Below are positions 26,724 through 34,048 of a stretch of 64,000 nucleotides of DNA, in pieces. A program made the position numbers and the translations under genes. A model generated the notes under the pieces. That model was not told the DNA's origin. It saw only the letters and a list, made by a program, of their open reading frames with translations, and did no database searches. The stretch's first letter is position 1, and each line of letters opens with the position of its first letter. The stretch lies in contig CP129469.1 of NCBI GenBank assembly GCA_030583665.1, positions 1,364,001 to 1,428,000 on the forward strand, written 5' to 3'. The DNA comes from Candidatus Jettenia sp. AMX2 (GTDB lineage: Bacteria > Planctomycetota > Brocadiia > Brocadiales > Brocadiaceae).

Positions 26724-27908
26724 ATGAGATTTTTGAGTCGTCATCAATTTAATAATTATCTGGACAAACTGGCGCGTCCTGAAGTAAGGGTGCTTCGCAG
26801 GTCATTGTCTTCTTATCAGGTTTGCGGAGTTACAGGTTTGTTTCTTGCCATTCTTCTGGTAATGACCTTGGTGATTAACCTTGGTCTATCGCTTTTAATA
26901 ATGTCTGTGATCGTTCTGACCGCTGTGTTCATTTTATTAGGGATGGCTATGATTACAAAGATCATTACGGGCAATGAAAAACTCATCTACTATCACCACC
27001 AAATCGTTGTGATAGTTGCAACTATAGTTCTTTTGCGTCTTTTGCACTGCTTCATTCTCCCCTATCTCGATATCACCATTCTTGGTGTGGGTGTATTTTT
27101 GTTCTGCGGACGTATTGGTTGCTTTATGGTTGGCTGCTGCCACGGCCGGCCACACCGCTGGGGTACCTGCTATCACGAAAAACATGCCTTTACCGGCTTT
27201 CCTCCCTACTTCGTTGGTGTGCGGCTGTTCCCTGTTCAGATCTTAGAATCAATATTGATATTCCTTATAATAAGTGTTTCTACTATTCTTGTTTTTAGAG
27301 GTTATGCATCGGGGGAAGCTTTTGTCTGGCATGTCATCGCATATGGAATTGGCCGTTTCTTTTTTGAGTTTATCCGTGGAGACCCGGGCAGGCCATATCT
27401 TTGGGGTTTTTCTGAGGCGCAGTGGACGTCCCTTATTCTCATGAGTATCGTCGTTTCCCTGGAATTCCGTGGCGCCCTTCCTTTTCATCTATGGCACGTT
27501 GTCGTTACTGCCGGTATGATTCCTGCCATGCTTTTTGTTTTCATAATAAGACAATTGAGTAAGATACCAAAGTATCAGCTTCTGCACCCACGCCATATGA
27601 GGGAAGTGTCCGAAGCTATTGAACCGGTATCCGGTCCGGCATTCAAAAAAACGATTGTTTTCAAACAAGATTCCCCATTTCCAATTATCGTAGGACATAC
27701 TTCACTTGGAATACAAATATCTACTAGCAAGATCCAGGGGAAAGAAAGAGAAATTGACCACTATGCCTTTTCCTCCAAAAATGAAACTATGAGTAAAGAG
27801 GCAGCGTTAACATTGGCAAATTTGATTGTTCAGCTCAAGCATCCTTATCAATTAAAAGAATTTATTACGGGTAAAAACGGAATATTTCATCTCTTGATTC
27901 ATTCATAG
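26724..27908 (+). CDS. Lgt-like membrane protein with C-terminal extension
   Basis: A 394-residue polytopic membrane protein. The prolipoprotein diacylglyceryl transferase signatures are clear: GRIGCFMVGCCHGRP near residue 129, FVGVRLFPVQILES, and YGIGRFFFEFIRGDPGRP..SEAQWTS. True Lgt moves diacylglycerol from phosphatidylglycerol to the lipobox Cys of prolipoproteins. This protein has about 110 extra C-terminal residues that look soluble (FKKTIVFKQDSPFPIIVG..). It sits between cargo genes, so it may modify or neutralise a cargo or anchor something in the membrane; this is inference. An upstream GTG at 26694, overlapping the cargo gene, has a better ribosome binding site (GAAAGG) and may be the real start. 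Confidence 0.75.
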   Translation: MRFLSRHQFNNYLDKLARPEVRVLRRSLSSYQVCGVTGLFLAILLVMTLVINLGLSLLIMSVIVLTAVFILLGMAMITKIITGNEKLIYYHHQIVVIVATIVLLRLLHCFILPYLDITILGVGVFLFCGRIGCFMVGCCHGRPHRWGTCYHEKHAFTGFPPYFVGVRLFPVQILESILIFLIISVSTILVFRGYASGEAFVWHVIAYGIGRFFFEFIRGDPGRPYLWGFSEAQWTSLILMSIVVSLEFRGALPFHLWHVVVTAGMIPAMLFVFIIRQLSKIPKYQLLHPRHMREVSEAIEPVSGPAFKKTIVFKQDSPFPIIVGHTSLGIQISTSKIQGKEREIDHYAFSSKNETMSKEAALTLANLIVQLKHPYQLKEFITGKNGIFHLLIHS

Positions 27909-28331
27909 AGGGATGTCCTACTTTTTGAATTTAAGGAAATATTATGGGAAATGGGAGACCAGGGGTAAAGGCACGTGGGTTATTTTGATGATATGGGAAA
28001 TTCCGTTTTATTTAAAAAGTTTTCAGGGTGACACGGACAAGCTTGCTTGTCCTCTTCTGTAGGGTGGGCACCACCCACCAAAAAATAATTTTGTGTATAA
28101 TGGGCAATGTCCGTTCTGCCAGTTTAATTGGCATTTGCGGAAACCCTGCTTTTTCCTATAAAAACCAATTATGCTATGTGACATTTTGTTTCGAGACCCG
28201 CTATAACTATTGAACGTTTACATAGTTATCGTCATTGCGGGCGATAGCGAAGCAATTTACGCTGTTTTACAAAAAATCAGGAATGCTCCCATTTGTGATA
28301 CAGTAACTTTTTAGAAGGGTGAGTTGATAGT
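27909..28331. repeat. Duplicated upstream region of cargo gene 4
   Basis: A diverged copy of 24123-24562, with the same order of blocks: GGACAAGCTTGCTT, GTAGGGTGGGCACCACCCACC, TGCCAGTTTAATTGGCATTTGCG, CGTCATTGCGGGCGATAGCG, and the final ~60 bases before the start. The homology continues into the first ~60 codons of the cargo gene. The middle part (28140-28210) differs, so one copy has gained or lost sequence there. Confidence 0.75.
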
Positions 28332-29852
28332 ATGTCCTTAGCTATTACCAAAAAGCCAATTTCAGAGAATACACACAAAACAAAGCATGATATGTCACAT
28401 GTAGATTCATGGAATTCTTTTGCTGCATGCTCTCATTCTCAGATACCAATCATACAGCGTAAAACCATCTGTCCCTGTGATGGTGGTTGTCCTCGATGTG
28501 CGGGAGTCATTCAGACCAAACTCACTAATCTGCAATCAGCAGTTCAAATGAAGTCAGGCAGACCTTTTGCCGAAGGCCCCTCATACGAGGAAGAAGAGAT
28601 CATTCAGTCAATACTGAGAATTATGCCATTTGTTCAAAGGCGGGTTGAAGATGAAAAAGTAATTTTGCAGACAAAGGGGGACATTGGGAAGACTCCAGAT
28701 GTTACTTCAAATGCTGAAGCCCGTATCAATACCCTTAAAGGTGGTGTTCAACCTTTAACGGAATCCATAAAAAACTATTTTGAGCCACGCTTCCACATCG
28801 ATTTTTGTAATGTGCGCATATATCCCAATGCACCCGAGGTTACAGCGCCTCTTCGTGCACGGGCGGTGACAAAGGGGCAGGACATATACTTTTACCCTGG
28901 AGAATTCCGTCCCAATCTACCAGAAGGAGATGCCCTTATCCGCCACGAACTTGCCCACACGCTGCAGACACGTTGGTGGAGAAATACCCCTAATCAGGCG
29001 GACAGGTTTGTTTTACGGCCAGACAATGCCCTGGAGCAAAATGCGGAGGCAATTGCAAGCGGCGACACTCGCCAAGTACTCAACGCTCCCGCCGGAGCCG
29101 TACTGCGGTCGCCCTTTGACTCTGAAAGTGTAGAGGAGAGGGAACGTCGAGAGCGCCTGCTCCATTCGGTTAGCAACGCCATTAATAGGATTACGGATTT
29201 GCTTCGGACGGGTGGTTTACTTGAAGGTGTAGAAGTCGCCACTGAAAGGTCCGGCGTTAGCGGAGTAATTTACTACGCTCATTCAGCCGAAGATAGCCTA
29301 TTTGCCAGCTACGCTGAACGGGATGCCAGATTACGCCGTATCGTCCGGTCGCTCATAGCCATAGCATCGCTCTACCGCAGTGCTCCGATTCCAGCAGAAT
29401 TTCCCGCTCCTTCCCCAATAATGGTCGATGTTAGCAGGGGGGGAGAGACACCGAGGCCGGTGATTCACTATGAATCCAGCATAACTAACCCCAGAGGAAC
29501 CACTACTTTTACTGGTACCCGTGAATGGGCTGACTTGCAGGCAGCCTACGAGCGCTATTACATCTCACAGGGACAAATGACTGACGATATTGACTGGCTT
29601 TACCTTGATCCGACGAGACGGGTTGTACCCGGTGCGGCCCGCGGTGCCCCGCGCATAGGGCGTGGTATTCCAACCGGATTTTATATGGTGGTACCCGATA
29701 TTGAACGTGATCCACTGCGGTATTGGCGGCTTACAGGATTTGATCCCATCCCGCGGGGGAGCGTGATTGTCGAGTTATGGCATGACGATTTTGGCTACTA
29801 TTACAGGCATCGAGGCCAGCGCATCGACGTACCACGACCCTGGAATCGTTGA
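28332..29852 (+). CDS. DUF4157 eCIS cargo protein, UGA-less paralog
   Basis: A 506-residue protein. The leader (MSLAITKKPISENTHKTKHD, CPCDGGCPRC) is almost the same as in the 24.6 kb cargo gene, but the EQEADRVAEQ segment is missing. The equivalent of the UGA motif reads KSGRPFAEGPSYEEEE. The UGA position is Arg77 (AGA) and the partner Cys is Tyr85 (TAC), each one base change away from TGA and TGC. The DUF4157 core has RHELAHTLQ (H205). The C-terminal ~260 residues are a payload with no fold I recognise; its end is rich in aromatic and basic residues (VIVELWHDDFGYYYRHRG). Confidence 0.85.
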   Translation: MSLAITKKPISENTHKTKHDMSHVDSWNSFAACSHSQIPIIQRKTICPCDGGCPRCAGVIQTKLTNLQSAVQMKSGRPFAEGPSYEEEEIIQSILRIMPFVQRRVEDEKVILQTKGDIGKTPDVTSNAEARINTLKGGVQPLTESIKNYFEPRFHIDFCNVRIYPNAPEVTAPLRARAVTKGQDIYFYPGEFRPNLPEGDALIRHELAHTLQTRWWRNTPNQADRFVLRPDNALEQNAEAIASGDTRQVLNAPAGAVLRSPFDSESVEERERRERLLHSVSNAINRITDLLRTGGLLEGVEVATERSGVSGVIYYAHSAEDSLFASYAERDARLRRIVRSLIAIASLYRSAPIPAEFPAPSPIMVDVSRGGETPRPVIHYESSITNPRGTTTFTGTREWADLQAAYERYYISQGQMTDDIDWLYLDPTRRVVPGAARGAPRIGRGIPTGFYMVVPDIERDPLRYWRLTGFDPIPRGSVIVELWHDDFGYYYRHRGQRIDVPRPWNR

Positions 29853-29974
29853 ACATTAAATGAAAGAGGAATGGGTAAAGGCTTTTTATGAAAAAGATTA
29901 GTTGTTCTGTTTACCGGTTGATTGTATTAACCTTCAAGAATAAATACATGATAGTACGAAAAGGAGGTGTTGCA
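29853..29974. other. Short intergenic region before micro-ORF 2
   Basis: No gene is seen here. The only signal is the strong ribosome binding site AAGGAGG at 29961-29967 that serves the micro-ORF starting at 29975. Confidence 0.4.
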
Positions 29975-30049
29975 ATGAAAACAATAAATATCTGGATAAA
30001 ACCCTTTATGCTCAGGCCCGTGGCTCATTGTAAAAGCGGGTGTTTGTGA
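29975..30049 (+). CDS. Micro-ORF 2, conserved MLRPVA.C.SG peptide
   Basis: A 24-residue ORF (MKTINIWIKPF then MLRPVAHCKSGCL) with the near-ideal ribosome binding site AAGGAGG seven bases upstream. It resembles micro-ORF 1 at 22751 in the core MLRPVA, a following Cys and SG. It ends with C-x3-C-Leu. Both copies lie after a DUF4157 cargo gene. Function is unknown; similarity between the two copies and their start signals are the only evidence that they are real. Confidence 0.55.
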   Translation: MKTINIWIKPFMLRPVAHCKSGCL

Positions 30050-30139
30050 TGCTATATCATCTAACAGACGAGACCGAACAGGACATGGTTAGCCTTGTTT
30101 CTTCGGTTTGTATACAGGTATATGGGGCATAATAAATCC

Positions 30140-30285
30140 TGAAAACCGTCATTGCGAGGAGCGAAGCGACGAAGCAATCTCATGGTTATGGGGGAGGGAT
30201 TGCTTCAGGCATCGCCTTCGCAATGACAAGCACTCGGTTATTGCGAGCGTAAGCGAAGCAATCTCTAATGACCGGCGGGATAGTT
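30140..30285. repeat. REP-like repeat cluster (CATTGCGAGGAGCG..GCAATGAC)
   Basis: Three units of a dispersed repeat: CATTGCGAGGAGCGAAGCG, then GATTGCTTC..GCAATGACAAG, then TTGCGAGCGTAAGCGAAGCAATCTC. Opposing copies can form a long hairpin. The same family is present near 24.46, 28.23, 41.3, 44.45-44.64 and 51.63-51.72 kb. A 63-codon open frame across it is repeat-derived. Confidence 0.8.
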
Positions 30286-30367
30286 TTTCGATCGATTGAA
30301 GATATGTTCGGTTTGATACTATGAGTACTATATATACAAGCTACATTATGCATTATATACAATAAGA

Positions 30368-30670
30368 ATGGAGATAGTGATTTATTTATCCGTTGTTACT
30401 GCATCGATCTCTTTCACTGTGACTGAGACAAAACTTTTCCGTCACCTTCGGGAATGGGTAAGAAAGAGGAACGCATTCTTAGGGGAGATGTTATCTTGCG
30501 GCTACTGCTTTGGCCACTGGATAGCGTTTATTCTGGCAGCAATCTATCAACCCAAACCCTTCCAGTTCTGGTGGTTATTAGATTGTTTCCTTGCCGCATT
30601 GGTCATTGCCTGGCTTGGTGGATTTCAATGGGTGCTGATGTGCTGGTTAATGGAAAAAGCCGGAAAATGA
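30368..30670 (+). CDS. DUF1360-like small membrane protein
   Basis: A 100-residue protein with about three hydrophobic segments (residues 3-20, 45-60, 68-92). The phrase GEMLSCGYCFGHWIAF, with a CxxC next to a membrane segment, is typical of DUF1360. An N-terminal TETKLFRHLREW motif also fits that family. No function is established for it. It precedes the amine oxidase gene by 77 bases on the same strand. Confidence 0.6.
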   Translation: MEIVIYLSVVTASISFTVTETKLFRHLREWVRKRNAFLGEMLSCGYCFGHWIAFILAAIYQPKPFQFWWLLDCFLAALVIAWLGGFQWVLMCWLMEKAGK

Positions 30671-30747
30671 AACCCTTCCTTATCGTTTTATTTTATAAAA
30701 ATGGTGTGCGCTTCTTAATTACTTACTTTTTATGCAGGAGGTATATC

Positions 30748-32568
30748 ATGCCGGGCCATTTCGATTGTATTGTTTTGGGGGCTGGGATTGCAGGTATTAC
30801 AGCCGCTGCGGAGCTGAAGAATGCAGGAAAGCGTGTTTTACTTCTTGAGGCGACAAATCGTGCCGGCGGACGCATAAGTTCAAAGGAAGATTTTGTGCTT
30901 GCTGACGATGGAAGTACAGTCCGGAAAGGGTTTCCCATTGAAGAAGGAGCGCATTTCATCCATGTTGACGAAGATCCTTATAAAGAATTTTGGGTTAAAT
31001 TAAAACAGTTTCAATTTAAAACGGAGAAATATTCTAAATTCAATAAAGTCAGGATCGCATTTCCGGGAGATCCTGATCCCGAGTGGAGGTTACCCAATCC
31101 CGCTTCATGGACATATACGTATGATAGTTCTTTGCAGAAAATGGGGAGTAAGAATTCCGGATTGTTTGGACAGATTAAACGTTTCGACACATCAAACGGT
31201 GACCAGTCTGCAAAAGAATTTGTTCAGTCACTGGGCTATCAGAAAAAAAGCCTTGATATGGCCTTCTATGCCATATCAGCACATACACCGGGAATATTGA
31301 CATTAGAAGGCACACCGGAAAAACTTACCCCTCCCAATCATAGCGGTGATGCCTCGTGTATTTCTGTTGCTGATAATATTAGCGTTGCAGGTCTTATGTT
31401 CGATAATATTCCAGAGCAACTGCGCGAGGAGATGGCCGAGTATAAAATGCTTGGGCCTAAGAAAGAAAGATGTGGTTTTGAACAGCTGCCAAAAGCAATA
31501 GTGAGAGAATTTGAACGGGAGGAGCCGGGCACAATAAAAGGGAAAGTTTTATATGAGCATGAAGTTGCCAAGGTAGAAAAATCTGGCTACGGAGTAAGGG
31601 TAAAAACAAGCAATGGAGCTGAATTTACTGCAGATGCAGCTATTTGTACCTTTTCGGTTGGAATGCTTCTTCATCACGGGTTCAGAGGAAACCGCATTCT
31701 TGAACAATTCTTTCCGAATGAAAAAAAGAAGGTCTTTGAAATCATCAAACCCGGTCCGATCGCCAAATTTTCCATACAGTTTAAGGAATGTGTCTGGGGA
31801 TATGACCATTTAGTAAATGATAATCATATGGCCATTTTAGTCAATCCCACCGGGCACAAGCAGAAAGAAAATCCTCAGCCACGCACCTTCTTTACCTCTT
31901 TTCCCAATCTGGAAAAAGGACCATATGTTCTTACTGCCCTGATGATGGGTATTGATTACCTGATAATAAAAAAGTTTACTCATAACAAGGATGCAGCAGA
32001 GTATATATTCAAGCGAATCGAAGAAATATATAATATGAAGGATAAATGGGACTGGAAAAAGAAGCTGGTCTGGAAAAATGCCCATGAACCCAATGTCCAT
32101 TGCAAGGATTGGGGAATGGACCGTTGGTCACGGTGCGGGAATTCCTATATTTGTTATCAAAAGGGAAAAAGCATCCAGGAGATTAAGAACGTCCGTGAAG
32201 AATTGAAAAATCCGGTTGAAACGCTGCCTGTTTTTTGGGCCGGAGAGGCGACTGCCCCTGCATATAACAATAAATACCAGCCTTTATCAGTTCATGGAGC
32301 TTATATTAGCGGAGTAGAGGCAGCAAAAGACGTTATGGTGTATTTGGAGAAACAGGGTGACAAGGCTTCTTTTGAAAAATATTATCATGAAAAGTACCGG
32401 AAGATATCGGCAAAAAAGGTAATGGTGACAATGCCCTACACGATAACCCCTAAACTTAACGAATGTGAAATTGCCGTTATTAAAAAGTATGCAAACAAGC
32501 ATACGAACGGCGATATTAATTTGGCCGTTGAGGACTTACTGGATTTTGCAATAAGAGAAATAGGATAA
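30748..32568 (+). CDS. FAD-dependent amine oxidase family protein
   Basis: A 606-residue flavoprotein. The N-terminus has the Rossmann dinucleotide motif VLGAGIAGITAAAEL and the E-x7-GGRI motif (LLEATNRAGGRI) of monoamine oxidase/phytoene desaturase-type enzymes. The C-terminus has VFWAGEATAP..YQPLSVHGAYISGVEAA, which closes the FAD site. The substrate cannot be told from the sequence. I chose the ATG at 30748 because AGGAGG lies upstream and the Rossmann fold begins seven residues in; an open frame further left overlaps the DUF1360 gene. The length is above the usual 450-500, due to extra residues in the substrate domain and a C-terminal tail (residues ~545-606). Confidence 0.82.
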   Translation: MPGHFDCIVLGAGIAGITAAAELKNAGKRVLLLEATNRAGGRISSKEDFVLADDGSTVRKGFPIEEGAHFIHVDEDPYKEFWVKLKQFQFKTEKYSKFNKVRIAFPGDPDPEWRLPNPASWTYTYDSSLQKMGSKNSGLFGQIKRFDTSNGDQSAKEFVQSLGYQKKSLDMAFYAISAHTPGILTLEGTPEKLTPPNHSGDASCISVADNISVAGLMFDNIPEQLREEMAEYKMLGPKKERCGFEQLPKAIVREFEREEPGTIKGKVLYEHEVAKVEKSGYGVRVKTSNGAEFTADAAICTFSVGMLLHHGFRGNRILEQFFPNEKKKVFEIIKPGPIAKFSIQFKECVWGYDHLVNDNHMAILVNPTGHKQKENPQPRTFFTSFPNLEKGPYVLTALMMGIDYLIIKKFTHNKDAAEYIFKRIEEIYNMKDKWDWKKKLVWKNAHEPNVHCKDWGMDRWSRCGNSYICYQKGKSIQEIKNVREELKNPVETLPVFWAGEATAPAYNNKYQPLSVHGAYISGVEAAKDVMVYLEKQGDKASFEKYYHEKYRKISAKKVMVTMPYTITPKLNECEIAVIKKYANKHTNGDINLAVEDLLDFAIREIG

Positions 32569-32676
32569 CAGGGCACCGGTGTTTTTGCGAATTTGCCGGT
32601 TTGCACAGATTTTTATAGAAAAACACACGATAAATTTGCCTTATGCATTCCGGTTTGTCTGATTGAGGAGTAAACC

Positions 32677-33975
32677 ATGCCACAAATATTTGATATACTT
32701 TTTGATGATTTGAGGTCGAACAGGGACAAGATAAATCGCGTTCTTGGTGCAGGGCTCCTGTTTGCCCTGATTGTACACTTCTATGTGCTTGAGCCATATT
32801 TTGAATATAAAGACCGGGAACGAAAAATGAGTGTAATACTCCATGAACAAAAAGAGTACTATGAAGCGATATCCGGACGGCTTAAATCTATTACAGACCT
32901 GAATCAAAAAACAAGCAAGACCATGAAGGAAATCCGGGGACAAATTGAAGGATTTCCAGGCTATCTGCGCAGTATATTGCCAAAGATAGACGAAGCCATT
33001 TCACAGCCGCCTTTACAGATATATCAGCAAACAATGCCGGCGCAAATTGGTGACATATTCATGCCGGCTGATATTACTACCTTTGATTTTGCTGTACGAT
33101 GGTATATCGGGGCATGGTTTCATGAACTGGTAAACAGGTTAAGAGATGAGGTAGTGACCCCAATAATCCGGAAAAAAGAAGAATTAGCCGCACCTGATGA
33201 TATTGATTTACAAGATATTGCCCGTAAGGGGATTGAGAATATCCAAAAGTATCTCGATGACGTCATGAAAGATAATCCTGATTTCTGGCATAGATACGCG
33301 GGGCCTGGAGGTAAGGAGGAGGTATCTTATGGTTTGCAGAATGAGGTAAAAAAATCTTTCGGGCTTGTGGAATGGAAGATTACTACGTTAATGGAAAAGC
33401 TTGACGGGACTGCAAAAGAGCAGGAAGTGATACTGGTTAAGACCGAAAACGATATGAAAGCATTGCAAGGCTATAAGGAAAAATTAGACGCAAGACTTGA
33501 TTCCCTGGAATCGCCATTTGGCAGAATTCCGGCAGATTTGCCTGATCTCATCAAACTGTTTCCAATACTTATGGTGGGTCTGATAGTATTTGTTACTGCT
33601 ATCCTTCGGAAGAGCAATAATCTGTATACTGCACTCCGTGAGGAATACAAGAAAAATACTGATGAGATCGAAGTGCAGGTATTTCAGAGACAGTTGGATT
33701 GCTGGTTTCTTCCGCCATACAAAAGTATTTTTCAGCCTCTCATTCTGGGATGCTGTTTCGCGATCATGATAGGGCTCTTCATACGTGCCTCTTTTCTTGT
33801 TGTTACAGAACCAGATTTATTTGTTCCGGTAGCAAGCAGCGATGTGAATTCATTAAGGCGGAATATCTTGATAAGCGCCTACCTCTTTGGTGCTGTGGTA
33901 ATCGTTGGCTGCCTGTATTTGATTGGGAGGATAGTAAGGGGGGACGATTCACATCCGAATACAAAAAATGTATAA
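32677..33975 (+). CDS. Unknown membrane protein with periplasmic coiled-coil region
   Basis: A 432-residue protein. One membrane helix lies near residues 20-38 (RVLGAGLLFALIVHFYVL). A ~240-residue hydrophilic region with coiled-coil character follows (HEQKEYYEAISGRLKSITDL; WKITTLMEKLDGTAKEQEV). Then come three further helices near 292-312, 350-375 and 400-420. No known domain was recognised. GAGGAG lies upstream of the ATG. The layout would suit a membrane-anchored sensor or scaffold, but no function can be given. Confidence 0.6.
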   Translation: MPQIFDILFDDLRSNRDKINRVLGAGLLFALIVHFYVLEPYFEYKDRERKMSVILHEQKEYYEAISGRLKSITDLNQKTSKTMKEIRGQIEGFPGYLRSILPKIDEAISQPPLQIYQQTMPAQIGDIFMPADITTFDFAVRWYIGAWFHELVNRLRDEVVTPIIRKKEELAAPDDIDLQDIARKGIENIQKYLDDVMKDNPDFWHRYAGPGGKEEVSYGLQNEVKKSFGLVEWKITTLMEKLDGTAKEQEVILVKTENDMKALQGYKEKLDARLDSLESPFGRIPADLPDLIKLFPILMVGLIVFVTAILRKSNNLYTALREEYKKNTDEIEVQVFQRQLDCWFLPPYKSIFQPLILGCCFAIMIGLFIRASFLVVTEPDLFVPVASSDVNSLRRNILISAYLFGAVVIVGCLYLIGRIVRGDDSHPNTKNV

Positions 33976-34048
33976 AAAGAAAAAAGGTAACAATTTTGTT
34001 ACACTATTGTTTTATGGCAAAGCCTTCTATTCCGAAGAATTGCCATGA

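Noticed and set aside
30108-30299. 63-codon ORF
   Set aside because: It is formed entirely by REP-like repeats (CATTGCGAGGAGCG units) and encodes their typical translation.
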